Part shown: in pieces, positions 1 to 7,840 of the stretch
How positions within the stretch are numbered: the stretch's first letter is position 1
How the letters are laid out: each line of letters opens with the position of its first letter
From: an uncultured Collinsella sp.
Lineage (GTDB): Bacteria > Actinomycetota > Coriobacteriia > Coriobacteriales > Coriobacteriaceae
Assembly (NCBI GenBank): GCA_900542825.1
Contig: UQOY01000018.1
Location: forward strand, 1 to 24,365
DNA: 24,365 nucleotides
Reading direction: 5' to 3'
Notes under the pieces: generated by a model
Databases searched by the model: none
What the model was told of the DNA's origin: nothing
What the model saw: only the letters and a program-made list of their open reading frames with translations
Position numbers and translations under genes: made by a program

Positions 1-20
1 TCGCGAGTTCCGCACGCAAA

Positions 21-43
21 GAAGGCCACTTAATGTGGCCTTC
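21..43. terminator. Hairpin, probable (bidirectional) terminator
   Basis: A perfect 9-bp stem (GAAGGCCAC / GTGGCCTTC) encloses a 5-nt loop. On the minus strand it is followed by TTTGCG and on the plus strand by GTCTT, so the T-tract is weak both ways. It lies about 100 nt beyond the stop of the minus-strand flavodoxin gene and could end that transcript or one entering from the left. Bases 44-140 hold no gene; the only other structure is a 5-bp CGTCC/GGACG hairpin at 85-98. Confidence 0.5.
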
Positions 44-140
44 GTCTTGCGCAGGACTGTAGAGCAGGGAACTTCGTGCCCCGACGTCCGGGAGGACGCC
101 TCATTTAGAAAGATGGACCGACCTCCGTCAGCGATGGGAG

Positions 141-692
141 CTACTCCCCCAGCACGGCCTTTTTGGCGGCTGCAGCCATGTTGTCCAGATCTTCCTTGGT
201 GGGGTGATCCTTTGCGGCGACCCAGTTATCGAGCAGCATCTTAAATCGGGCGTTGTCGGGATCTTGCTCGAGCATGGCCTCGTAGCGCTGCTTGACCGCG
301 GGGCCCATCTTGCCCTGGCACATCGCCCAACCCGCAAGCTCGGCATCATTGGCCAAATTTGAGGTCACGCGATCGATAATCTGCCTAAAGTACTCCTCGC
401 TGGCCCCAAAGCCGCAGGTGCCAAACAGGAAGACGCGCTTGCCGTGCAAGGCTGAGAGCAGCGTCGCGACCGAAGGCGTGCACGCGCCCTTGTCGCACCA
501 AAAACCGACAAGCACCGTGTCGGCCGCGCAGGCGCCCTGCGCCTCGAGCGCAACCTGATCTGCATCCGCATCGTCGCTCAACGCCGCGGCATGGACAAAC
601 TCAACACCCGCAGCCTGCAGCGTGCGCTTGATCGCACCCGAAACCATCCTGGTATTACCGCTCTTGCTGTTAACCACCAAAGAGCACGTCAT
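141..692 (-). CDS. Flavodoxin-family protein (BilS-like)
   Basis: A flavodoxin-fold protein of about 183 residues that should bind FMN and shuttle electrons in the cytoplasm. The N-terminus has a beta strand and then the phosphate loop SKSGNTR near residues 9-15, the usual FMN site. Further on are a GFWCDKG segment and FGTCGFGAS, placed like the flavin-contacting loops of the family. The long C-terminal tail with CQGK and a HPTKEDL motif resembles the flavodoxin-like partner of bilirubin reductase (BilS). That link is similarity from memory and no reductase gene is adjacent. An in-frame GTG lies two codons upstream (698), but ATG at 692 is better spaced from the GAGG ribosome site (10 nt against 4). 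The partner oxidoreductase is unknown. Confidence 0.85.
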   Translation of the reverse strand: MTCSLVVNSKSGNTRMVSGAIKRTLQAAGVEFVHAAALSDDADADQVALEAQGACAADTVLVGFWCDKGACTPSVATLLSALHGKRVFLFGTCGFGASEEYFRQIIDRVTSNLANDAELAGWAMCQGKMGPAVKQRYEAMLEQDPDNARFKMLLDNWVAAKDHPTKEDLDNMAAAAKKAVLGE

Positions 693-751
693 AGTCACGT
701 TGCCTCGTATCCCCCAAAACTAAAGCCACTAATGCAATTTATTAGATGAAT

Positions 752-779
752 ATCTTAGTACTAACGTGACAGATGTAAA
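752..779 (-). promoter_or_regulatory. Promoter of the flavodoxin gene with overlapping palindrome
   Basis: Read on the minus strand: a -35 box TTTACA (774-779), a 16-nt spacer, and a -10 box TAAGAT (752-757), about 60 nt upstream of the flavodoxin start. A perfect 10-bp palindrome TTAGTACTAA (755-764) overlaps the -10 box and is placed like a repressor operator. Functional assignment is inferred from boxes and spacing only. Confidence 0.5.
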
Positions 780-819
780 CCACCGTCTGTCGATTGATTA
801 ATTTGCCCCACGGCAATGC

Positions 820-2679
820 TTACTGGGCGAATTGGCTGCGGTAGAGCTCGGCATAAAAGCCGTCTGCCGCCAGCAGCTCGTCGTGTGTGCCACGCTCGAT
901 AATCTGACCGTCGCGCATGACCAGGATGCAATCGGCGTTGCGAATCGTCGACAGGCGGTGTGCCACGACAAAGCTTGTGCGACCGGCCATGAGCTCGTCG
1001 AATGCCGCCTGCACCTGCAGCTCGGTGCGGGTATCGATGCTCGAGGTCGCCTCGTCCAGCAGCAAGATAGCCGGGTCGGTGAGCATGACGCGCGCAATGC
1101 ACAGCAGCTGCTTTTGGCCTTGGCTAAACGTGCCGCCGTCCTCGCCGATGACCGTATCGTAGCCGCCTGGCAGCTGCACGATAAACTTATGCGCGTGCGC
1201 GCGCTTGGCGGCTTCGATGACCTGCTCGCGCGTGGCGCCTGGGCAACCGTAAGCAATGTTGTCCGCTACCGTGCCCTCGAACAGCCAAGTGTCCTGTAGC
1301 ACCATGCCAAAGGCACGCCGCAGACTCGAGCGCGTGTAATCGCGCGAAGCCTTGCCATCGACCGCGATGCGGCCGGCATCGATATCGTAAAAACGCAGCA
1401 GCAGGTTGATGAGCGTCGTCTTGCCGCAGCCCGTGGGGCCGACCAGGGCAAAACGCATGCCGGGCTTGGCCTCGATGCAGATATCCTGCAGCAGCTTGCG
1501 GTCGGGCACGTAGCTAAAGTCCACATGCTCAAGGGTCACCTCACCCTGCGGGTCGGCAAGTTCCACAGCAGTTGGCGCGTCGGGCTCCTGCTCGCGCGCA
1601 TCGAGCAGCGCAAACATGCGGCGCGCCGAGGCGTACGCGGTCTGGATCTGCGTAATGACGTTGGTGACCTCGTTGAACGGCTTGGTGTACTGATTGGCAT
1701 AGGACAGGAAGATCTGCACGCCGCCCACCGTAAGCGCCGCGGGCACGCCCGTGATCACGCCCACGCAGCCGATCACAGCGACCACGGCATAGATGATGTT
1801 ATTGATAAAGCGCGTGCCGGGGTTGGAGAGCGAACCCATAAACTGCGCGCGCTCGCCCGCGGTGTAGAGCTCGGCATTGAGGGCATCGAAGCGCTGCTGG
1901 GCGTTGGGACCATAGGCAAAGGCGTCGACAAGCTTTTGCTCGCCTACGTACTCCTCAATATGACCACCGAGCTGCCCTTGAATGCGCTGTTGAGCAGTGA
2001 AGCTCTTGTTGGAAAGCTTGGCGATGGCGCCGGCTGCAAAAATGGAAAGCGGCGTGACGAGCACCACCACGAGCGTCATGGTCAGGTTGATGGAAAGCAT
2101 AAACGCGAGCGTGCCCACGATGGTGATAACGCCGGTGAAAAGCTGGGTAAAGCCCTGCAGCAGACCGTCGCCCACCTGGTCGACGTCGTTGACCACGCGA
2201 CTCATAAGGTCGCCGTGAGCGTGGCTGTCGATAAAGCTGAGCGGCATGCGGCTGAGCTTGTCGCTCGCCTCCACGCGCATGTCGCGCACCGTTTCGTAGG
2301 ACAGGCGATTGACGCAGTAGCCCTGCAGCCACTGGAAAGCCGCAGCACCTACGACGACAATCGCGAGCTTGGTGACAAGCGGCAGTAGTGCGTCAAAGTC
2401 CACCTGCCCGGCGGCGACGATCAGGTCGATGCCCTCGCCGATGAGGATGGGCGTATAGAGCTGCAAGATCACCGAGATGGCGGCGCTCACAAACGACGCC
2501 GTAAACGAGACGCGGTGTGGGCGAACATAGCCCAGCAGGCGGCGCGTCACCGCACCCACGGGATAGCGCTCGGGGTCACCGGGCTGGCGCGGACCGTCGC
2601 CCAGATCGTTAAGGCTATCGTTGCCGGACACATTGGCCGTCATCGTGGCGACCGAACCGGAAGAAGTATACGGGTTCAT
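820..2679 (-). CDS. Heterodimeric ABC exporter, catalytically canonical half
   Basis: A 619-residue half-transporter: a six-helix exporter membrane domain (about 45-350) fused to an ATPase domain (about 378-619). All ATPase motifs are intact: Walker A GPTGCGKT (414-421), Q-loop Gln462, signature FSQGQ (518-522), Walker B ILLLDE (538-543, catalytic Glu543) and switch His574. It should pair with the product of the upstream gene, which has a degenerate site, as in TmrAB/BmrCD-type multidrug or lipid exporters. The substrate is unknown. The ATG directly follows the TAG of the upstream gene with no gap, and the AAGGAGG ribosome site lies in that gene's last codons, so translation is probably coupled. 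The signature reads FSQGQ rather than LSGGQ, which is common in this half. Confidence 0.93.
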   Translation of the reverse strand: MNPYTSSGSVATMTANVSGNDSLNDLGDGPRQPGDPERYPVGAVTRRLLGYVRPHRVSFTASFVSAAISVILQLYTPILIGEGIDLIVAAGQVDFDALLPLVTKLAIVVVGAAAFQWLQGYCVNRLSYETVRDMRVEASDKLSRMPLSFIDSHAHGDLMSRVVNDVDQVGDGLLQGFTQLFTGVITIVGTLAFMLSINLTMTLVVVLVTPLSIFAAGAIAKLSNKSFTAQQRIQGQLGGHIEEYVGEQKLVDAFAYGPNAQQRFDALNAELYTAGERAQFMGSLSNPGTRFINNIIYAVVAVIGCVGVITGVPAALTVGGVQIFLSYANQYTKPFNEVTNVITQIQTAYASARRMFALLDAREQEPDAPTAVELADPQGEVTLEHVDFSYVPDRKLLQDICIEAKPGMRFALVGPTGCGKTTLINLLLRFYDIDAGRIAVDGKASRDYTRSSLRRAFGMVLQDTWLFEGTVADNIAYGCPGATREQVIEAAKRAHAHKFIVQLPGGYDTVIGEDGGTFSQGQKQLLCIARVMLTDPAILLLDEATSSIDTRTELQVQAAFDELMAGRTSFVVAHRLSTIRNADCILVMRDGQIIERGTHDELLAADGFYAELYRSQFAQ

Positions 2680-4551
2680 CTAGCAACCCTCCTTTGAGCA
2701 GGCGGATGCGGGGACGCACGCGGCGCCTGGGGCGGGCGCGGGGCTTGGGGCGGACGTGGGCGTCGTGCTCCCCTGCCGGCCCTCGAGCTCCTCGCGGCGC
2801 AGCTGCGACTGGCAAATCTCGCGATAGAGCTGGCAGCTTGCATACAACTCGTCATGCGTGCCCAGGCCCGCGACCGAACCGTGATCGAGTACGCAGATCA
2901 TGTCGGCGTCGCGCACGGTCGAGACGCGCTGGCTCACGATGACGGTCGTCAGCGGCAGCCCGCCCTCGACGGCACCGCTCACGCTGCGCTCGCGAATGGC
3001 ATGGCGAAGCGCCGCATCGGTCTTAAAGTCGAGCGCCGAGGCGGAGTCATCCATGATCAGAACCTGCGGCGAGCCCACCAGAGCGCGCGCGATGGTCAGA
3101 CGCTGGCGCTGGCCACCGCTAAAGTTCTTGCCGCCCGCCTCGACCGGGGCATCTAAGCCCTGCGGCTTGTTACGCACAAACTCACTGGCCTGCGCCATAT
3201 CGAGCGCCGCCCAAAGCTCCTCATCGGTCGCAGCTTCATCGCGCCAGGTCAGGTTGCTGCGGATAGTGCCGCTCACCAGCGACGCGCGTTGTGGGACAGT
3301 CGAGACCACATGGCGCAGCTGATCGAGCGGCCAGGCGCGAACGTCGGAGCCCATCACGCTCACGCTGCCGGCGTTCGCATCGTACAGGCGCGGGATAAGC
3401 GAGACGAGCGTGGACTTACCACTGCCCGTACCGCCGATAATGCCAAGCGTCTTGCCCAGCGGGAGTTCCAGCGTCACATCGTTGACAGCATTGGCCGCGC
3501 CGGCGCCAAACGAGAAGCTCGCATGGCTCAGACTCAGCGCAGGAACTGGAGCGACATTGCCCGGCTCGGGCAATGTGACCGGCTCGTTGTCCTCGTCGGT
3601 GATGCTCGGCACGCAATTGAGCACCTCATTGATGCGCGATGCGCTGGCGCTCGCCTTGGTAAAGACCACGACCAGGTTGGCCACGTAGACGATGGAGGTA
3701 AGGGTCTGCGTCATGTAGTTCACAAACGCCATGACCTGGCCCTGCGTAAGCTCACCCACGTTGACCTGGATGCCGCCCACCCACAGGATGGCGCACACGC
3801 CCAGGTTCATCACCAAAAACGTTACGGGGTTGAGGACCGACGAGAGCTTGCCCACCGCGATGGCGGTATGGGCCTGGTCATCGGCGGCTTGGGCAAAACG
3901 CTCGCGCTCGTGATCTTCGCGCACAAAGGCGCGGACCACGCGGGCGCCCGAAAGCCCCTCGCGGCAAATGAGCGCAATGCGGTCGAGCTTTGCCTGCAGC
4001 TGCTTGTAATACGGAATGCAGCGCGCCATGACAAACCAAAACACCAAGCCAATGGCGGGCGTGCAAATCAAAAAGATGATGCCGAGCTTAAGGTCGATGG
4101 CAAGGGCTGCGCACATAGAGCCCACCGCCAAGAAGGGCCAGCGGATGAGCATGCGCACGCCCAGCGCCACGGCAAGCTGCACCTGGTTGACGTCGTTGGT
4201 GATGCGGGTGATAAGCGACGGCGTGCCAAAGCGGTCGAGCTCGGCGTAGCTCAGTTTGTTGATGTGCTCGTAGAGCGCGCCGCGAATGTCGGTGCCCATG
4301 CCCTGCGAGGTGAGCGCCGCCATCTTTTGGCAGATGAGCGTAAACGAGATGCCGATCACAGCCATGGCGCCAAGTACCATGCCGTAGTGGATAACGGCGC
4401 TCACGTCGTGCGAGCCAATGCCCTTATCGATCATCTGGGCGATCACCAGCGGCGTCAGCAGGTCAAAAATCACTTCGATCAGCTTGCACGCGGGGCCAAT
4501 CACCATATACCGGCGAAACTTACCACCAAAACGCCTGAGCAGCTCAATCAT
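2680..4551 (-). CDS. Heterodimeric ABC exporter, degenerate half
   Basis: A 623-residue half-transporter with an exporter membrane domain (about 15-310) and an ATPase domain (about 335-580). Walker A GGTGSGKS (373-380), Q-loop Gln421 and signature FSGGQ (477-481) are present. The Walker B region reads VLIMDD, giving Asp502 where the catalytic Glu is expected, and the switch His is replaced by Gln541. Both changes mark the non-hydrolysing site of asymmetric heterodimers. The C-terminus ends in a Ser/Pro/Ala-rich tail with three cysteines that is not part of the ATPase fold. ATG at 4551 is chosen because GGGAG lies 9 nt upstream; an in-frame TTG at 4584 is less likely. First gene of a two-gene operon with the canonical half. 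Confidence 0.92.
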   Translation of the reverse strand: MIELLRRFGGKFRRYMVIGPACKLIEVIFDLLTPLVIAQMIDKGIGSHDVSAVIHYGMVLGAMAVIGISFTLICQKMAALTSQGMGTDIRGALYEHINKLSYAELDRFGTPSLITRITNDVNQVQLAVALGVRMLIRWPFLAVGSMCAALAIDLKLGIIFLICTPAIGLVFWFVMARCIPYYKQLQAKLDRIALICREGLSGARVVRAFVREDHERERFAQAADDQAHTAIAVGKLSSVLNPVTFLVMNLGVCAILWVGGIQVNVGELTQGQVMAFVNYMTQTLTSIVYVANLVVVFTKASASASRINEVLNCVPSITDEDNEPVTLPEPGNVAPVPALSLSHASFSFGAGAANAVNDVTLELPLGKTLGIIGGTGSGKSTLVSLIPRLYDANAGSVSVMGSDVRAWPLDQLRHVVSTVPQRASLVSGTIRSNLTWRDEAATDEELWAALDMAQASEFVRNKPQGLDAPVEAGGKNFSGGQRQRLTIARALVGSPQVLIMDDSASALDFKTDAALRHAIRERSVSGAVEGGLPLTTVIVSQRVSTVRDADMICVLDHGSVAGLGTHDELYASCQLYREICQSQLRREELEGRQGSTTPTSAPSPAPAPGAACVPASACSKEGC

Positions 4552-4773
4552 ATTAAGGCGCTCCCTATCATCATCTCTCTTCAATCTGATTCATGATAGT
4601 ACGGAGAGCCTTGGAAATACGTAAGCAACTCGTTACAGATGTTAAGGCGAAGCAAGCACGAAGGCCACTAGTGCCCAAGGCATGTATCCGCCGCTGTTTT
4701 GGCAAAGCCAGCGAGCGGCATAACGCCAGGGATTCAATTATCAGATAAATGTGACCTTTCAGGCGGTTTTGGT

Positions 4774-4880
4774 CGGCTACCCGCGAGTGCCGGCAGGGCG
4801 CTTGGTAGTCGAGCGATCCCGCAGGCGAAGCCGAGGACCAGCGAGACACCAAGCGCCCTGCCGGCACTCGCGGGTAGCCG
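4774..4880. repeat. Long perfect inverted repeat (33-bp arms, 41-nt centre)
   Basis: Left arm 4774-4806 and right arm 4848-4880 are exact reverse complements over 33 bp. The centre (4807-4847) contains CCGCAGG, CGAA and CCGAGGAC in order (4819-4838). It begins 7 nt beyond the T-run of the SRP RNA terminator on the minus strand. There is no coding potential. The same ordered core occurs inside the element at 8552-8676 although the arms differ. The gene-free stretch between the ABC operon start (4551) and this element (4552-4773) shows only an 8-bp palindrome CACTAGTG and no convincing promoter. Confidence 0.9.
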
Positions 4881-4887
4881 CGGCACC

Positions 4888-5010
4888 AAAAAGCGCCTGC
4901 GCACTCGATGGATCCGGATGCCCGACAGAGGCTCCTTATGGCTGCTTCCTTCCGGACCTGACCAGATTCGGAACATGTCGTCATCCGAACCCATCGAACG
5001 CGCTAGGCGC
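4888..5010 (-). ncRNA. ffs: Signal recognition particle RNA (4.5S-like, small bacterial type)
   Basis: The minus strand carries the hallmark SRP apical segment GGTCAGGTCCGGAAGGAAGC (around 4944-4963) with the GGAA tetraloop and the asymmetric loop that bind Ffh. The flanks fold back on each other: the 5' end (5010 down to about 4991) pairs with the 3' end (4893-4911) through GCGCCT...AGGCGC and CGATGG/CCATCG helices. This gives a molecule of about 118 nt. Five T residues (4888-4892) follow the closing helix, so the terminal stem probably doubles as terminator. A good promoter lies at the expected distance upstream. It acts in co-translational protein targeting. Confidence 0.93.
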
Positions 5011-5017
5011 TCGATAT

Positions 5018-5046
5018 ATCTTACCCGCTCCCGCCCGATGGGGCAA
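5018..5046 (-). promoter_or_regulatory. Promoter of the SRP RNA gene
   Basis: On the minus strand: -35 TTGCCC (5041-5046), a spacer of exactly 17 nt, and -10 TAAGAT (5018-5023). Transcription would start about 7 nt later, at the outer base of the SRP closing helix, which supports both calls. Confidence 0.65.
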
Positions 5047-5118
5047 GGTAGCTAATTTGGGACGAGGCTTTTTTGACCACCTTTTTGGCTATCCAAGCTA
5101 GACCGAACGATAATTTTT

Positions 5119-6900
5119 CTAGAGTCGGCCGAGGTCGTAGGCTCGCGCGACAGACTCGCCAGCGCAGATGAGGTTGGTTGTGGCTTCCTGGGGGTCGAGC
5201 GCTTGGTCAAGGGGCATGGGCCTGCGGCAGACCGGCAGAACTAAGTCGATGCCCTGTCCATACACCGCATCCAGGCTGTCGGCACGACCGCCCACGACGG
5301 CGACCACCGGCTTGCCATATCGCTTCGCGCGACGGGCCACGCCCACCGGTGCCTTACCGGCGGCGGATTGCTCGTCCATATTGCCCTCGCCTGTAATGAC
5401 CAGGTCGACATCGCGCACGCGCTCGTCAAACCCAATCAGATCGAGCACCGTCTCCACGCCCGAACGCAGCTCCGCCCCGAGCGCCAGCAGTGCGGCACCC
5501 AGACCGCCGGCGGCACCGGCACCGGGCACACCGAGCACCGAGCCAAATGTCCGTGCACCCTCGGGCGCACGCAGCAGCCCTTGGGCTCGCGCCTCAAAAA
5601 TCGCCGCATCGAGCAGGCGGCCGTAGCCGACCATCCAGCTGTCGTACCTGCGCAGCGCCTCAGCGTCATCCGTTGGCAGGCCCTTCTGCCCGCCAAACAC
5701 CGCCAGTGCGCCTCGACGCCCCACGAGCGGATTCTCGACATCGGAAAGTACCACGACACGCGCGCCATTCAGCGCCCGAAGCGCCGGTGCCAAATCGATA
5801 CTCGCCACGTGTTCAAGGCCCGAAAGACCGGGGGCAATATTGCGGCCACACTCATCGACAAGGTGGGCGCCCAGCGCCTGCAGCATGCCGGTGCCACCGT
5901 CGTTGGTGGCGCTGCCGCCCAACCCGATATAGATCGTCTTTACCCCGGCACGAACCGCACGAAGTATAAGCTCGCCAACGCCATAGGTCGTAGCGGCCAG
6001 GGCCGCCGACTCCGTACAGGGCGAAAACCCGATGCCCGCCGCTTCGGCCATCTCAATAACAGCCGACTCGTGCTCGTCGTCCACCAGCATCCGGGCAGAC
6101 ACGCGATCGCCCAAGGGGCCTGCAACCTCACAGGCCGAGAGCTCGCCGGCGCGCGCGGCGATGGCGTCGAGCGTTCCCTCGCCACCATCCGCCAGTGGCA
6201 AAGCACGCACCTCGGCATCGGGCCACACACGGCGCATGCCTTCGGCAACCGCCGCCTCCGCCCGCGCGCTCGAAACGCTGCCCTTAAAGGAATCAATCGC
6301 CAACAGCACACGGCGGGGCCGGCGGCACGCGGCACCAAAATCGACCGCCTCATCGGCAATATCTTCGGCACACGCGAGCGCCTCGGCATGAGCGGCATGC
6401 GCCTCAAGATCGGTCCCACAACCGCAGCCAGCGCCATCGGCGCCACGCAGCCCACTAAAATAGTCGCTCAACACCTCACGACACTCATCCGCCAGCACGC
6501 CGGCATGTACGTTAAACCGATGATTCAGGCGCGAATCGGCATTCAGGTCATATAGCGAACCCAGCGCGCCCGCCTTGGCATCGGTCGCGCCATACACGCA
6601 GCGCCCCACGCGCGCGTTGACCATAAGCCCCGCACACATGCAGCAAGGCTCGAGCGTTACATAGACCGTGCAATCGGAAAGGCGCCAGCGACCGAGCGAC
6701 CGAGCGGCAGCGCACAGGGCCGCGAACTCTGCATGCGCCGAAGGGTCATGGTCGAGCTCGCGACGATTATGCGCCCGCGCGACAATCTCGCCCGCGCGCA
6801 CTACCACGGCACCAATCGGTACCTCGCCCACCGCAGCAGCAGCGCGCGCCTCGGCCAGCGCCTCGCGCATGAACTTCTCGTCGATTTCGGTGCTCGTCAT
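5119..6900 (-). CDS. tadA: Fusion protein: tRNA adenosine deaminase TadA plus glycerate kinase
   Basis: One uninterrupted 593-residue reading frame with two enzymes. Residues 1-150 are TadA, which converts A34 to inosine in tRNA-Arg(ACG): zinc/catalytic motif HAE (His56, Glu58) and PCCMC (Cys86, Cys89). A linker (about 151-196) is rich in Gly, Cys, Ala and acidic residues. Residues 197-593 are a GlxK/GarK-type glycerate kinase, which phosphorylates D-glycerate, with DSFKGS (203-208) and PLADGGEGT (235-243) and about the usual family length. ATG at 6900 is preferred over a start at 6951 because GGGAAGG stands 6-7 nt upstream and the longer version would run into the divergent tRNA promoter region. 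The functions are not obviously linked, so the fusion is unusual. Both domains look intact. Confidence 0.92.
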   Translation of the reverse strand: MTSTEIDEKFMREALAEARAAAAVGEVPIGAVVVRAGEIVARAHNRRELDHDPSAHAEFAALCAAARSLGRWRLSDCTVYVTLEPCCMCAGLMVNARVGRCVYGATDAKAGALGSLYDLNADSRLNHRFNVHAGVLADECREVLSDYFSGLRGADGAGCGCGTDLEAHAAHAEALACAEDIADEAVDFGAACRRPRRVLLAIDSFKGSVSSARAEAAVAEGMRRVWPDAEVRALPLADGGEGTLDAIAARAGELSACEVAGPLGDRVSARMLVDDEHESAVIEMAEAAGIGFSPCTESAALAATTYGVGELILRAVRAGVKTIYIGLGGSATNDGGTGMLQALGAHLVDECGRNIAPGLSGLEHVASIDLAPALRALNGARVVVLSDVENPLVGRRGALAVFGGQKGLPTDDAEALRRYDSWMVGYGRLLDAAIFEARAQGLLRAPEGARTFGSVLGVPGAGAAGGLGAALLALGAELRSGVETVLDLIGFDERVRDVDLVITGEGNMDEQSAAGKAPVGVARRAKRYGKPVVAVVGGRADSLDAVYGQGIDLVLPVCRRPMPLDQALDPQEATTNLICAGESVARAYDLGRL

Positions 6901-6951
6901 CGTTTGCCTTCCCTGTTGCAAATTCAAAACGATGCTATCATTACGACTCAC

Positions 6952-7041
6952 GGAGAGATGGCAGAGCGGTTGAATGCGGCGGTCTTGAAAACCGTTGAGC
7001 GCGAGAGCGTTCCGGGGGTTCGAATCCCCCTCTCTCCGCCA
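6952..7041 (+). tRNA. tRNA-Ser (anticodon UGA)
   Basis: The 7-bp acceptor stem GGAGAGA/TCTCTCC closes 6952-6958 with 7031-7037, followed by discriminator G and an encoded CCA (7039-7041). The anticodon loop CTTGAAA (6984-6990) gives TGA at 6986-6988. A long variable arm and a T arm with GGTTCGAATCC complete a class II serine tRNA. The minus-strand TetR gene ends 3 nt past the CCA. A possible -10 box TATCAT (6936-6941) lies upstream but has no well-spaced -35. Confidence 0.96.
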
Positions 7042-7044
7042 CTT

Positions 7045-7629
7045 CTAGTGATGCACCGGCGTCATGGTGCGCTCAAACAGCGCATCGACCACGTCGGCTA
7101 TCTCGGGTCGACGCTCAAGGTCGTGGCCCGATTCCCACCAGTTTGTGAACAATCGAATAATGCCACCGGCGATAAACTCCGATGTTGTCTCGAGCGAAAC
7201 GGGCGCCAGGGCATCCTCGGCAAGCACGTTCATCACACGCTCGCGGATGGAGCGGGCAATGCGGTCGCAAATAACGTTGGTCAACATGCCCGACATGCTG
7301 CTTGCCAAAATGTTATCCATGAGCTGCTCGTGCGCCAGAATCAAATCCATGGCATCGTCCAAAATCGCGTGTCGAAGCGCGCGCACGTCCTCGGCAGACA
7401 CTGCACCGGCCTCATCGGGCTGTTTTTGCGGCAAGCCAGACATGAGCTCATCGATATAAAAGGCAAAGTAATCGTTTTTATCGCGAAAATGCTTATAGAA
7501 CGTCGTGCGGCGAATCAGGGCACGGTCGCAAAGCATAGCAACCGTCAAATCCTCAAACCGATGCTCTTCCAAGAGCTCGGTAAAGGCATCGAACAGGGCA
7601 CGATAGGTTTTCTTAATGCGAAGGTCCAT
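7045..7629 (-). CDS. TetR/AcrR-family transcriptional regulator
   Basis: A 194-residue one-component repressor of the TetR family. The N-terminal helix-turn-helix ends with IRRTTFYKHFRDKNDYFAFY (about residues 35-54), typical of this family, and the rest is the all-helical ligand and dimer domain. The start at ATG 7629 gives the usual MDLRIKKT-type beginning; ATG 7641 (four residues longer) is possible, with TTGAGG directly abutting it. An upstream extension to 7902 would run antisense through lemA and is not real. It is divergent from lemA, and a palindrome in the lemA promoter is a candidate operator. Ligand unknown. Confidence 0.9.
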   Translation of the reverse strand: MDLRIKKTYRALFDAFTELLEEHRFEDLTVAMLCDRALIRRTTFYKHFRDKNDYFAFYIDELMSGLPQKQPDEAGAVSAEDVRALRHAILDDAMDLILAHEQLMDNILASSMSGMLTNVICDRIARSIRERVMNVLAEDALAPVSLETTSEFIAGGIIRLFTNWWESGHDLERRPEIADVVDALFERTMTPVHH

Positions 7630-7678
7630 CCGTATCGCCATCCTCAAGGCGTAGACAGCATTCCTTAATTTGTCGCAT

Positions 7679-7684
7679 ATCTTA
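7679..7684 (-). promoter_or_regulatory. Possible -10 box of the TetR gene
   Basis: TAAGAT on the minus strand, about 50 nt upstream of the TetR start, is the same -10 sequence as in the SRP and flavodoxin promoters of this window and continues as TAAGATAT like the SRP one. No good -35 box is seen at 16-18 nt, so this is tentative. Confidence 0.35.
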
Positions 7685-7771
7685 CACCTGTACCGCCCGT
7701 TCGATCTTGGCGCCCCCTCCCTGGTTGAAACATAACGCTTACCGGAAAGTTCGGCACCGCCAAAGGTTGCG

Positions 7772-7793
7772 GGTATACTAGATACGTTATACC
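7772..7793. promoter_or_regulatory. lemA promoter -10 region with operator-like palindrome
   Basis: TATACT (7774-7779) is a strong -10 box for lemA, about 60 nt before its start. It sits within an inverted repeat GGTATA-N10-TATACC (7772-7793), where a repressor would block initiation. The TetR protein encoded next door is the natural candidate. The binding is inferred from position and symmetry. Confidence 0.45.
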
Positions 7794-7840
7794 AACAACG
7801 GCAGGCGCAAAACGCCGCTGCCATTCGAAACGGAGACATC

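Noticed and set aside
85..98. Small hairpin CGTCC-GGGA-GGACG
   Set aside because: Five base pairs with no T-tract or RNA family signature; within chance expectation for GC-rich DNA.
803..816. Hairpin TTGCC/GGCAA after the first ABC gene
   Set aside because: Only 5 bp and no T-run; not enough to call a terminator.
1525..2388. Long plus-strand open frames opposite the ABC transporter genes (also 3289-4596, 8717-9838, 12904-13797)
   Set aside because: They are antisense shadows in GC-rich DNA: their products are rich in His, Arg, Asp and Gly with no domain, and they oppose genes with complete motifs.
6901..6951. Longer N-terminus for the TadA fusion
   Set aside because: It has no ribosome site, fills the only space for the divergent tRNA promoter, and a well-placed GGGAAGG precedes ATG 6900.
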